NCBI GenBank assembly: GCA_002490775.1
Contig: DKUR01000061.1
Span: forward strand, 1-53,697
DNA from: Lachnospiraceae bacterium UBA7199
GTDB lineage: Bacteria > Bacillota > Clostridia > Lachnospirales > Lachnospiraceae
Direction: 5' to 3'
Length of the DNA: 53,697 bases
Shown piece by piece: positions 42,983 through 49,700 of the stretch. Numbering within the stretch: the stretch's first letter is position 1; each line of letters starts with the position of its first letter. Both the position numbers and the translations under genes were made by a program. A model generated the notes under the pieces. It had not been told where the DNA came from. It made no database searches and saw only the letters and a program-made list of their open reading frames with translations.

Positions 42983-43504
42983 TTACGCTTGTTTAAGTCT
43001 CTTTGCTCCGTCTGTCTCTACCTCTGTACTTCCGTAGTAGTTTCTTATGTCTTCCATGCTTAACTTCTTATGACTTCTTTTCCTGAATGCTTCCGTGTGA
43101 AAATACCATTTCTTTTTTTCTCTAGCCCATTTAAAGCCGATGCTCTTTAATGTATCCTTATAGTCGTATGTGTTACCGTCTACCCATATCCAGCAACCTA
43201 CAATCTCAATGTTGATACCTTCAAAGGTTATGATCTGCTGTAATACTTCCCTTAGTTTCTGATCTTCCGTGAAGTCGTACTTCATATTATTAAAGTCTGT
43301 TTTTGTGTTGCTCTCTTTGCTATCTGCTGACTTGCTTTCGTGTCTATTCTTTAATACTTTGAATAGTCTGTCATATTCTGCATTTATTTCTTGCGTTGCT
43401 TGTGTGCTTCCGTTTGCATTGTCAGGGTGATACTTCTTTAATAAATCTCTGTACTGTCTTCTTAACTCTTCCAGTGTATTCACATCTTTAAAGTATTTAC
43501 TCAT
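42983..43504 (-). CDS. J-domain (DnaJ-like) protein
   Basis: A 173-residue protein. The N-terminal 60 residues form a J domain with the HPD signature (LKKYHPDNAN), the Hsp70-activating motif. A linker follows, then a C-terminal domain with GCWIWVDGNTYDYKDTLKSI and GFKWAREKKKWYFHTEAF, which is common in J-domain proteins of Firmicute mobile elements. It may recruit the host DnaK to element proteins such as a replication initiator; this is an inference. AAGGAGGTAG precedes the start, and it is the first gene leaving the divergent control region. Confidence 0.85.
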   Translation of the reverse strand: MSKYFKDVNTLEELRRQYRDLLKKYHPDNANGSTQATQEINAEYDRLFKVLKNRHESKSADSKESNTKTDFNNMKYDFTEDQKLREVLQQIITFEGINIEIVGCWIWVDGNTYDYKDTLKSIGFKWAREKKKWYFHTEAFRKRSHKKLSMEDIRNYYGSTEVETDGAKRLKQA

Positions 43505-43552
43505 AGGGTGCTACCTCCTTAAAAATAAATGATTGATTGATTTGTTAAGTCT

Positions 43553-43714
43553 ATTATAGCCAAACGCTAGGGTAATTTCAATATACAAATGTACTAAAGT
43601 TAGGGTATTTGTGTTGTGCATAATTACCCTAATACTAGGTTAAAATTGCACAAATTAAAACCCTAATGTTTGGTTATTTTGCATATTGAAATTACCCTAA
43701 AGATAGGTTAAGAT
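43553..43714. promoter_or_regulatory. Symmetric divergent promoter region with five operator-like palindromes
   Basis: Minus promoter: TTGAAA (43576-43581), 17 bp, TATAAT (43553-43558). Plus promoter: TTGAAA (43686-43691), 17 bp, TAAGAT (43709-43714). Palindromes of the type ACCCTAnnnnTnGGTT lie in the minus spacer (43560-43575), at 43594-43607, 43624-43643, 43659-43676 and in the plus spacer (43692-43711). A perfect 17-bp inverted repeat (43568-43584, 43683-43699), TTGTGCA/TGCACAA and both promoters share one centre at 43633.5. This looks like a switch between the J-domain and sigma-like operons. Confidence 0.8.
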
Positions 43715-43780
43715 ATTAGTACAAGGTCAAGCAAGACAGACCAAAAACAATCAAATATATCAAATCAGGAGGTAGTTATT

Positions 43781-44062
43781 ATGTGTATGACAAAGAAAGA
43801 ACTTGAAAGCAAGGTACAGGAGTTAAGAAACCTGAAAGCAATGAAAGAAGAACTTGAAAACGAATTGAAAGCGGTTGAGTATTCCATCATTGAATACATG
43901 GTAGAGAATGAAATAGACACAGAGATCACCGACACGGCAAAGATCACCTACAAGCCACAGAGCCGCACAACATTAGATAAAGAGAAGTTGACAGAGATTT
44001 TAGGCGAGGATCTGAAGCCGTTTGAAAAAACTACTTCTTATAACGTGTTAAGGGTGAAATAG
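43781..44062 (+). CDS. Small phage/element protein of unknown function
   Basis: A 93-residue protein with a helical, charged N-terminal half (KKELESKVQELRNLKAMKEE) and a C-terminal part of strands (TDTAKITYKPQSRTTLDKEK, ending KTTSYNVLRVK). Proteins of this type are frequent beside recombination genes in Firmicute phages and elements; none is adjacent here. It is the first gene of the rightward transcript from the symmetric control region, after GGAGGTAG. Confidence 0.65.
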   Translation: MCMTKKELESKVQELRNLKAMKEELENELKAVEYSIIEYMVENEIDTEITDTAKITYKPQSRTTLDKEKLTEILGEDLKPFEKTTSYNVLRVK

Positions 44063-44075
44063 TTCGGCAGTAAAA

Positions 44076-44118
44076 GGGTAAACGGTTCTTGTGTGGGGTT
44101 CGATTCCCCACATACCCT
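44076..44118 (+). other. tRNA T-arm-like mini-helix between genes
   Basis: A 7-bp stem TGTGGGG (44092-44098) with CCCCACA (44106-44112) closes a 7-nt loop; the loop and closing pair read GTTCGATTC, the canonical T-loop. GGGTA (44076-44080) can pair with TACCC (44113-44117) as an acceptor-like helix. No D-arm or anticodon arm fits between. It is followed by a CGGCT/AGCCG hairpin (44121-44137). Confidence 0.45.
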
Positions 44119-44183
44119 ATCGGCTAATTAAAAGCCGTACAAATCAATCAAATAATCAAATTAAAGAAAGGTAGGTATGACCT

Positions 44184-44567
44184 ATGAAAAGAAACACAAT
44201 CAAAAATCTTGGAACTATCAGCATTGACAAGTTAGAAATTGTCGGCGGCACTATTGAGGTATTTATTCCCGTTGAAGCGTCAAGTAATGAACTGGATGCG
44301 GTGCTTGAAAAGTGCAAAGCAAGTTACAAGAAAGATCATCCGGAGATTGAAAATGTATCTTTCAATGTGAATCTGGTTTTCTCAATGGGGTATGCAAATC
44401 CCGAATTTGAATTACAGATTTTAGTATTTGATGAAGATACAGACGGCGAAACCTGTGAAGAATACGATAGCTTTTTTGTAGGCGATATTGAGTTATCAGA
44501 AGATCAGAAAAAGCAGATCAAAAAGGTTATGTGGGATAAGTTAGGCGAAACGCTTTTCAATCTGTAA
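44184..44567 (+). CDS. Unknown acidic protein
   Basis: A 127-residue protein, strongly acidic in its C-terminal half (VFDEDTDGETCEEYDSFFVG). The N-terminal part has strands (LGTISIDKLEIVGGTIEVF) and a helix (SSNELDAVLEKCKASYKK). It is not recognised. AAAGAAAGGTAGG lies before the ATG. It is part of the rightward operon leading to the sigma-like genes. Confidence 0.5.
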   Translation: MKRNTIKNLGTISIDKLEIVGGTIEVFIPVEASSNELDAVLEKCKASYKKDHPEIENVSFNVNLVFSMGYANPEFELQILVFDEDTDGETCEEYDSFFVGDIELSEDQKKQIKKVMWDKLGETLFNL

Positions 44568-44585
44568 ATTGTAGCAACTAAACAC

Positions 44586-44607
44586 GGGGGAGCGCAACAA
44601 CTCCCCC
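44586..44607 (+). other. Intergenic hairpin before the first sigma-like gene
   Basis: GGGGGAG (44586-44592) pairs with CTCCCCC (44601-44607) around an 8-nt loop, without a U-run. Similar hairpins lie at 45348-45377 and 46547-46577, each between genes of this operon, and may stabilise or process the mRNA. Confidence 0.65.
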
Positions 44608-44636
44608 ATATAATCAAAAAATCGGAGGTAATCACA

Positions 44637-45341
44637 ATGAGAAATAAAGGTAATGCAAGCTATACAAACAGACCATTGAACAATGCGGAGCGTGAATTTG
44701 CGGCACTTCCTGAAAATCACAATTTGATTTATGACTATATGAAGTGTAAGAGATTGGATGCTGAAACTTTCTATGATGAATTGATTCTTGATTATCTTAC
44801 AGCGGTTAAGCAGTATGTAACCGAAAAGCCTGAATTGCAGATTAATTTTTCATTCAGACAGATATTGTTCCAGCGGTTAAACGGTAGGATGATGCACTAT
44901 TGGCGAGAGTATAACAATGGTAAAAATACAATGGAACGTGAAGCCGTCCGTTTAGACTATGAATATGAAGACCACAAACAGGAAAGACGCAGCAGGATAG
45001 AGCCGTGGTGGATTGATCCGATGCAGAACGTGGAGCGGTATGTTGTTGAAAAGGAATTTCTCAATGATATATATTCCAATATTTACAGATATGCGGAGCC
45101 AGATTTATTGAAACTTATTATTGATATGCGTCAAAAGGGCTATAGCAATCGTGAAATAGCAAGAAAAGCGGTAGTAATTATTGATGATTATAGGGATTGG
45201 GGGATTAGGGAAGTTACGCAAATTATAGTAGCACTCACAAAGACACGCAACAGCGCATTGCAGAGGCTTTACAGAGACACGATGGAATATGGAGACATAG
45301 ACAACTATCAGAAGTGGGAAGATGCTATGGAAAATTTATAA
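44637..45341 (+). CDS. Sigma-factor-like protein 1
   Basis: A 234-residue protein resembling sigma-70 region 2 in its N-terminal 110 residues (LNNAEREFAALPENHNLIYD, LDAETFYDELILDYLTAV, then YWREYNN). A linker with tryptophans follows, and the C-terminal part has a region-4-like helix-turn-helix (GYSNREIARKAVVI) followed by a further helical end. It shares residues and layout with the next protein (LDAExFxD, DxLxxV), so they are paralogues. It may direct transcription of element promoters or act as a DNA-binding regulator. Confidence 0.5.
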   Translation: MRNKGNASYTNRPLNNAEREFAALPENHNLIYDYMKCKRLDAETFYDELILDYLTAVKQYVTEKPELQINFSFRQILFQRLNGRMMHYWREYNNGKNTMEREAVRLDYEYEDHKQERRSRIEPWWIDPMQNVERYVVEKEFLNDIYSNIYRYAEPDLLKLIIDMRQKGYSNREIARKAVVIIDDYRDWGIREVTQIIVALTKTRNSALQRLYRDTMEYGDIDNYQKWEDAMENL

Positions 45342-45395
45342 AACATATGGGGGATTGTCAGCAGTGGCAATTCCCCAACAAACGGAGGTTAGCGA

Positions 45396-45953
45396 ATGGA
45401 AAATAAACAAATTAGACCGCTTACACCAACGGAAAAACAATATGCAACGGAAAATTATCATCTAATCAGTAAGTTTTTGAAACTGTCAAAACTGGATGCT
45501 GAAGAATTTTTTGACATTGTAGTTTTCGATTTTCTATTGAGTGTGGAAATTTACTTGAATAGTGAAGCGTTACGGAAAAAATGCAACTTTGAAGCCGTTT
45601 CTTATATGTATATGAAACGTGCGGTATATAGGCATTTTAGGGAACAGAAAGCACAAAAAAGAAGTTCTGAATGTGGTGCGGATATTAGCTTTAATGAGAT
45701 AGATGCTTATATAGGACAGTCAATCAGTGGAATGGAAAATATTTCATCATTAGAATATGACGAAACCATTAAACAGATAAAAAGTATTTTGACAGCAGAG
45801 CAACAGCGGATTTTCTTTGATAAGCTACAAGGCTATTCACTCAAAGAAATAGCGGAAAATAGCGGATTAAAGCCGAAAAGGGTATACAAACAGTTTGGAA
45901 AAATTAAAAATGTTGTAGCTGATGTGATGGAAAATCAGCGGTTATATGGATAA
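45396..45953 (+). CDS. Sigma-factor-like protein 2
   Basis: A 185-residue paralogue of the preceding gene product. Region 2-like part: LTPTEKQYATENYHLISKFL, LDAEEFFDIVVFDFLLSV, YMKRAVYRHFREQKAQKR. Region 4-like part: LTAEQQRIFFDKLQGYSL, KEIAENSGLKPKRVYKQFGK. It is closer to a standard sigma-70-family protein than its neighbour, which has a longer middle. GGAGG lies before the ATG. Confidence 0.6.
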   Translation: MENKQIRPLTPTEKQYATENYHLISKFLKLSKLDAEEFFDIVVFDFLLSVEIYLNSEALRKKCNFEAVSYMYMKRAVYRHFREQKAQKRSSECGADISFNEIDAYIGQSISGMENISSLEYDETIKQIKSILTAEQQRIFFDKLQGYSLKEIAENSGLKPKRVYKQFGKIKNVVADVMENQRLYG

Positions 45954-45973
45954 CAGAAAGGACGGATAATATT

Positions 45974-46207
45974 ATGTTTAATTTTAGAATCATAGATACA
46001 CCAGACGGAAACCAGATCATAGATAGGAACCTTAAAACGCCTTATAACGCACTTACTCCGCTTCAGATGGTGGAATATCTGGAAATGGATAACAGGCTTG
46101 ATTATATGGACAGGATGGAACGGAAGGCAAGAGCGGAGGCAGAACGCAAGCGGAAAATAGCAAGGAATCCAATATATAAAATGGCTTGTCTTTGTGGATT
46201 AGTTTAA
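45974..46207 (+). CDS. Small charged protein of unknown function
   Basis: A 77-residue protein: an N-terminal strand-like part (FNFRIIDTPDGNQIIDRNLK), a short helix (LTPLQMVEYLEMDNRL) and a charged helix rich in Arg, Lys and Glu (DRMERKARAEAERKRKIARN). Similar small proteins occur in Firmicute conjugative elements. It follows the second sigma-like gene by 20 bp. Confidence 0.55.
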   Translation: MFNFRIIDTPDGNQIIDRNLKTPYNALTPLQMVEYLEMDNRLDYMDRMERKARAEAERKRKIARNPIYKMACLCGLV

Positions 46208-46227
46208 TCGGAAAGGTGGAAATAAAT

Positions 46228-46536
46228 ATGATTACATCAAAATTTTTCAATATGGGAAAAGTAGTTGTTACACATGGAATAAATGAAGCCATGACGGAAA
46301 ATAGCCGATTTGCAGCAGAGGTTAATTTATCCTTACAGCGGTATGCAGTCAAAGATTGGGGCAATCTGGATGATGAAGACAAACAGACGAATGAGGAAGC
46401 GTTAAAATATCCTGATGATCTGTACTTATTGGCAGCTTATGAGACTTGCAAGGGGAAAATATGGATCATTACTAATCGCATATCGGAGAATGCCGGAGAC
46501 AATGCTACAACGGTATACTTCCCAAGTGAAAGATAA
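46228..46536 (+). CDS. Element-associated small protein (DUF-type)
   Basis: A 102-residue protein with the pattern KVVVTHGINEAM, LQRYAVKDWGNLDDEDKQTN, KIWIITNRIS and a terminal TTVYFPSE. Proteins with this order are common in clostridial mobile elements and are often mislabelled as restriction subunits; the function is unknown. The start at 46228 has GGAAAGGTGG upstream and replaces an open frame from 46186. Confidence 0.6.
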   Translation: MITSKFFNMGKVVVTHGINEAMTENSRFAAEVNLSLQRYAVKDWGNLDDEDKQTNEEALKYPDDLYLLAAYETCKGKIWIITNRISENAGDNATTVYFPSER

Positions 46537-46597
46537 TAGCGGATTGTGTGGACTGTCTGAAATATAGGCAGTCTACAACATTAAGAAGGTGGATATT

Positions 46598-47101
46598 ATG
46601 GCAATTTTATTAACAAACGGAAAATATTACATAGCACACAATAGGACTGGTGCAGTAATTAAAGTATCAGATATAGAGCAAGCGCAAGATTTTTATTCCG
46701 TGGAGAGGGCAATTAACCAAAGGAATAGAACGCCTGGAAAATGCGCTGGATATTATTATATAGATACGGAGAAGAATAAAGCCAAAATCAAACGGAAAAG
46801 CTATTCTGATGAAGAACGGAAAATCATATACAATAAATCTGGTGGACGGTGCGAGTTATGCGGTCAACGGTTATTGTTTGAGGAAATGACTTTAGATCAT
46901 ATTGTGCCTTTATCAATGGGCGGTGAGGATTCTATGGAAAATCTGCAAACGGCTTGTTATGCTTGTAATCAATTCAAGAGCAATATTCTCCCTGATGATT
47001 TTATGGACAGAATTATTAAGATATTCCTATATCAGACGGAAAAGAAGTGTAGTAAGGATATGAAACTAAAAATCATACATAAATTAGTGGAAGCGTTGTA
47101 A
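46598..47101 (+). CDS. HNH endonuclease
   Basis: A 167-residue protein. The C-terminal half is an HNH nuclease: CELCGQRLLFEEMTLDHIVP (first CxxC, DH), PLSMGGEDSMENLQTACYAC (N, second CxxC), NQFKSN. The N-terminal half (KYYIAHNRTGAVIKVSDIEQ) is a separate, unassigned region. Such nucleases act in phage packaging, homing or defence; context does not decide. Start at 46598 follows AAGAAGGTGG; the frame is open from a GTG at 46589. Confidence 0.8.
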   Translation: MAILLTNGKYYIAHNRTGAVIKVSDIEQAQDFYSVERAINQRNRTPGKCAGYYYIDTEKNKAKIKRKSYSDEERKIIYNKSGGRCELCGQRLLFEEMTLDHIVPLSMGGEDSMENLQTACYACNQFKSNILPDDFMDRIIKIFLYQTEKKCSKDMKLKIIHKLVEAL

Positions 47102-47117
47102 AATCATCATATTAACC

Positions 47118-47146
47118 TTGCTTTAGTGTAATTTGAATGATATAAT
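47118..47146 (+). promoter_or_regulatory. Candidate promoter of the 47177 gene
   Basis: TTGCTT (47118-47123), 17 bp and a perfect TATAAT (47141-47146) lie 31 bp before the start codon. Confidence 0.65.
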
Positions 47147-47176
47147 TAGAACTACCAAAGGGAAGGAGTATTTTAT

Positions 47177-47596
47177 ATGTTATTGTATACAAAACTATTT
47201 GCTTTATTCGATAAATATAATATCAAACAACTGGATTTAAAGCCGTATGTAGGGAATGAAACATTACGGAAACTAAAGCTATTTAACACTTATCAGGGGT
47301 GCAAAGAATCATCATTCTGCTATGGGTGTACAGTAGAGGAAATCAATAAACAATTATTGGAATCAGCGGAAACGCCACAAGTTATTAACTCAAAAGGAAA
47401 AAAGGTTAATCATCCATATGTAAATAGAACAATCGACAGCAGGACTTTTGACGAGATATGTAGATGGCTAACTAATCTGATAAGAGAAAAAGAGGGAAAT
47501 GCTTCAATATTAATACAGCCTGATGATATTATGGAATATATAGAAGATACACCAGAAGTATTAGAAGTGACAAAAAGCAAGAAACAGATAAATTAA
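47177..47596 (+). CDS. Possible helix-turn-helix regulator (HTH_26-like, divergent)
   Basis: A 139-residue protein. The start (LYTKLFALFDKYNIKQLDLK) and the end (TFDEICRWLTNL, then QPDDIMEYIED) resemble the first and last parts of small Cro/C1-type HTH_26 regulators, which end in GDIxEYxxD-like sequences. The middle, with three cysteines (GCKESSFCYGC), is unusual. It has its own promoter and so may be an independently controlled regulator, perhaps of the symmetric operators; this is a guess. Confidence 0.4.
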   Translation: MLLYTKLFALFDKYNIKQLDLKPYVGNETLRKLKLFNTYQGCKESSFCYGCTVEEINKQLLESAETPQVINSKGKKVNHPYVNRTIDSRTFDEICRWLTNLIREKEGNASILIQPDDIMEYIEDTPEVLEVTKSKKQIN

Positions 47597-47605
47597 AAGA
47601 GCCAC

Positions 47606-47634
47606 TTGAAAATCAAGCAGCTCTAGTGTATAAT
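47606..47634 (+). promoter_or_regulatory. Promoter of the antitoxin RNA
   Basis: TTGAAA (47606-47611), 17 bp and TATAAT (47629-47634), near consensus. No protein gene follows on this strand; transcription would run into the back of the toxin gene. Confidence 0.75.
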
Positions 47635-47640
47635 TTACTT

Positions 47641-47745
47641 AGAAGTGATCGGAATTGAATCTCCGATTGCCCTCAGTAAATAGCAAAAATTACAAGAATT
47701 TAAGCATCCTCACTTTTGGACGGGTAGGGATGCTTATTTCTTTCT
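47641..47745 (+). ncRNA. Candidate antisense antitoxin RNA of a type I system
   Basis: A transcript of about 105 nt is expected from the strong promoter at 47606 to the stem TAAGCATCC/GGATGCTTA (47701-47709, 47728-47736) followed by TTTCTTTC. A 5' hairpin (ATCGGA/TCCGAT, near 47648-47667) is present. It is fully complementary to the 3' end of the toxin mRNA, covering its stop codon, as in TxpA/RatA-type systems. Confidence 0.65.
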
Positions 47746-47814
47746 ATGATTGTCTATGTAAGACAGAGCCGCAAATAATACAAGCAATAATGTAAGAACT
47801 TCCATTATACTCAT
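47734..47814 (-). CDS. Type I toxin, holin-like small membrane peptide
   Basis: A 26-residue peptide: MSIMEVLTLLLVLFAALSYI followed by a short polar, basic end (DNHRKK). One membrane helix with a basic tail is the pattern of the putative holin-like toxin group (TxpA/BsrG-like). AGAGGGTG lies 8-14 bp before the ATG and can pair with the following CCCT, which may hide the ribosome site. It has its own promoter, and a convergent antisense RNA. Toxicity is inferred from the family. Confidence 0.72.
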   Translation of the reverse strand: MSIMEVLTLLLVLFAALSYIDNHRKK

Positions 47815-47894
47815 AGGGCATCACCCTCTTTCGTAAGACTAGAGGGCATCCATCGGAAAATCGCATCCTACTTTCTTTTCAACTATACAAGTTA

Positions 47895-47923
47895 ATTATA
47901 TCATATGGAAAGCTGATACTCAA
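47895..47923 (-). promoter_or_regulatory. Promoter of the toxin mRNA
   Basis: On the minus strand TTGAGT (47918-47923), 17 bp, TATAAT (47895-47900). Expected start near 47,888 leaves a 5' leader of about 75 nt before the toxin ATG, typical of type I toxins with translation control. Confidence 0.7.
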
Positions 47924-47984
47924 TCAAAAAGAGCCGGAATCTACCATATTATATATAGAAGAAACGGACTCTTTCAATAATAGG

Positions 47985-48320
47985 TTATTTGGATTTTCGT
48001 ATATCATCAACAGCTTTTTGCAGATACATATTTCTCCATGTCATTTTTATGGATTCTTGCTTTAATTCGCTGATCCGCTTGTCTAAATACTTTTCAAGCC
48101 AATTCATGAGCCAATGGGGAAGTAATTTTTCTGGAATCCGCTGAATGATGGAAAATGCTATGTCTTCCAGTCTGCTATGTAGTTTGTGGAAAAAATCTTG
48201 AATATGGTTACGGTCTTTAATTTCTATATCTATGGTAATCACTCCATTCTTTATCTGTATACATCTATATGATACCTTCCAAACGGAAAATATACAATAT
48301 TTACTCCGAAAATTCAGCAA
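47985..48320 (-). CDS. Helical protein of unknown function
   Basis: Up to 111 residues; the start is uncertain. TTG 48320 gives the longest form and GTG 48242 (85 residues) has a weak upstream site. The certain part is helical and amphipathic: IQRIPEKLLPHWLMNWLEKY, then RISELKQESIKMTWRN. Similar short proteins are common near integrases in clostridial elements. The gene is convergent with the toxin promoter region and divergent from the integrase. Confidence 0.5.
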   Translation of the reverse strand: MLNFRSKYCIFSVWKVSYRCIQIKNGVITIDIEIKDRNHIQDFFHKLHSRLEDIAFSIIQRIPEKLLPHWLMNWLEKYLDKRISELKQESIKMTWRNMYLQKAVDDIRKSK

Positions 48321-48341
48321 ATTATTTTTTCCATATAAGGG

Positions 48342-48439
48342 GAAATTTATTGAATTTTTGTGTATTTATAAGTAGGAAAGCATAGAAAATTTCAATAAAA
48401 TTTCCTGAAAATGTTGAAATAGAAATTCAATAAAATTTC
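48342..48439. repeat. TTCAATAAAATTTC repeats upstream of the integrase
   Basis: TTCAATAAAATTTC occurs at 48391-48404 and 48426-48439, 35 bp apart, and a near-copy in reverse (GAAATTTATTGAA) at 48342-48354. The last copy touches the integrase ribosome site (GGAGGTG). They may be recombinase arm sites or an operator for the integrase. Confidence 0.65.
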
Positions 48440-48454
48440 TTGGAGGTGTGGCAG

Positions 48455-49330
48455 ATGGAACAATGGATAAAAGATTTTGTTGACAGGCTTCATTTGGAAG
48501 GAAAATCGGATAAGACTATAAAACAATATTCTGCATCCATAAAGGAATATTTTCAGTGGTTCTATGGAAGCTATGGGGATGTGGAGTTTAAAAAACTGTA
48601 TCGGGAGAATATTCTTGAATACAAAAACTATTTGAAGAATATCAAGCGTTCTAAACGGTCAGGAAATAATCTTGATGCAAAGTCAGTTAATAGTAAACTG
48701 TCAGCATTGATTAAATTTAATGAACTACTGCAAGCTGATAATATTGTGATCAGTAAAGCGGATCTGATTAAAGTGCAGACGGAAATTATCAGCCCTACAA
48801 ACATAACCAAAAAGGAAGTAGAGGAATTTAGACAGCGGATATTGCAATCTGAAGGATGTTCTGCAAAGCGGAATTATGCTATCGTTACGATTATGGCATA
48901 TGCCGGATTAAGAATATCAGAGGTTTTGCAACTGAAAAAGGTTGATGTAAATACTACTGCAAATCAAATCAGAGTTACAGACGGAAAGGGAGAGAAGCAG
49001 AGGACAGTTATCATTAATAGTAAAATTGTTTCCGCAATAAGGGAATATCAGAAGTCGGATCATGTGGAATCAGAATATCTTTTTCATAACAGCAAAGGGA
49101 AAATATTAAATCCTTCTACTATAAATAAAGTATTTGATGAATTTAGCATTGAAGGGTATCACATTCATCCTCATATGTTACGACATTTCTTTTGTTATAA
49201 TGCTTTAGAGAGTGGAGCATATAGCATTAATGAAGTAAGCAATCAGGCAGGACATACAAGCATTAAGACCACAATGCGGTATCTCAATCCTAATTTGGAT
49301 GCAATTAAAAAGAAAGCGGAACTTTTGTAA
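48455..49330 (+). CDS. Tyrosine recombinase/integrase (XerC/D-like)
   Basis: A 291-residue recombinase. An N-terminal SAM-like DNA-binding domain (QWIKDFVDRLHLEGKSDKTI) precedes the catalytic domain with GLRISEVLQL (first Arg), HPHMLRHFF (His-x-x-Arg), AGHTSIKTT (His/Trp position) and MRYLNP (nucleophile Tyr near residue 280). Short length and XerC-like features are unlike large phage integrases. The start at 48455 has GGAGGTG 8 bp upstream. It probably catalyses integration and excision of the element; the attachment site is not seen next to it. Confidence 0.88.
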   Translation: MEQWIKDFVDRLHLEGKSDKTIKQYSASIKEYFQWFYGSYGDVEFKKLYRENILEYKNYLKNIKRSKRSGNNLDAKSVNSKLSALIKFNELLQADNIVISKADLIKVQTEIISPTNITKKEVEEFRQRILQSEGCSAKRNYAIVTIMAYAGLRISEVLQLKKVDVNTTANQIRVTDGKGEKQRTVIINSKIVSAIREYQKSDHVESEYLFHNSKGKILNPSTINKVFDEFSIEGYHIHPHMLRHFFCYNALESGAYSINEVSNQAGHTSIKTTMRYLNPNLDAIKKKAELL

Positions 49331-49410
49331 AAATTTTATCATGAAGTGGGGAAAATCATTTCTAAAAAGGGTATTTAGTATATAGAAGTACATGAAAAGG
49401 AAGTGAACCA

Positions 49411-49641
49411 ATGAGAAGAATAATACATTATCGGCAAGGATATAAAATTGTAATCAATAATAAGTTCTATGAAGTATCAGACGGAAAGACAATCACACAT
49501 TTTGGAGAGTTGCGCCATAAACCGACTTTACAGGAAGTGTGGAATAAGACCGTAGGATTGGAGCAGGAGGAAAGATTTTTAAATGGAAAAAGAACAAAAA
49601 CCTATGACAATATGGACTGTATTTCAAATTGTTGTAGGTAG
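49411..49641 (+). CDS. Small unknown protein
   Basis: A 76-residue protein with a strand-rich N-terminus (IIHYRQGYKIVINNKFYEVS) and a charged C-terminus that ends with two adjacent cysteines (SNCCR). It follows the integrase by 80 bp and has AAGGAAG upstream. The 3' 59 bp overlap another small gene in a different frame. Not recognised. Confidence 0.45.
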   Translation: MRRIIHYRQGYKIVINNKFYEVSDGKTITHFGELRHKPTLQEVWNKTVGLEQEERFLNGKRTKTYDNMDCISNCCR

Positions 49642-49675
49642 TATTGTGGCAGCAGTATTGATTATTTGCTTATAA
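49583..49675 (+). CDS. Small single-span membrane peptide overlapping the previous gene
   Basis: A 30-residue ORF with ATG at 49583 and AGGAGG about 11 bp upstream. It has a short polar start (MEKEQKPM) and one membrane helix (WTVFQIVVGSIVAAVLIICL). It lies in another frame inside the end of the preceding gene. Its composition resembles small holin-like or regulatory peptides; no antisense promoter was noticed. Confidence 0.5.
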   Translation: MEKEQKPMTIWTVFQIVVGSIVAAVLIICL

Positions 49676-49700
49676 AATAGATAGATGGAGGATAAACAGC

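Noticed and set aside
43553..43714. CRISPR array or plasmid iteron origin
   Set aside because: There are only five short palindromes with unequal spacing and no spacers; their link to two promoters fits operators better than an origin, though an origin is not excluded.
47641..47670. tRNA-like stem with a TTCAAT loop on the minus strand
   Set aside because: The T-loop bases are not canonical and no acceptor or anticodon arm fits; the hairpin is better explained as the 5' stem of the antitoxin RNA.
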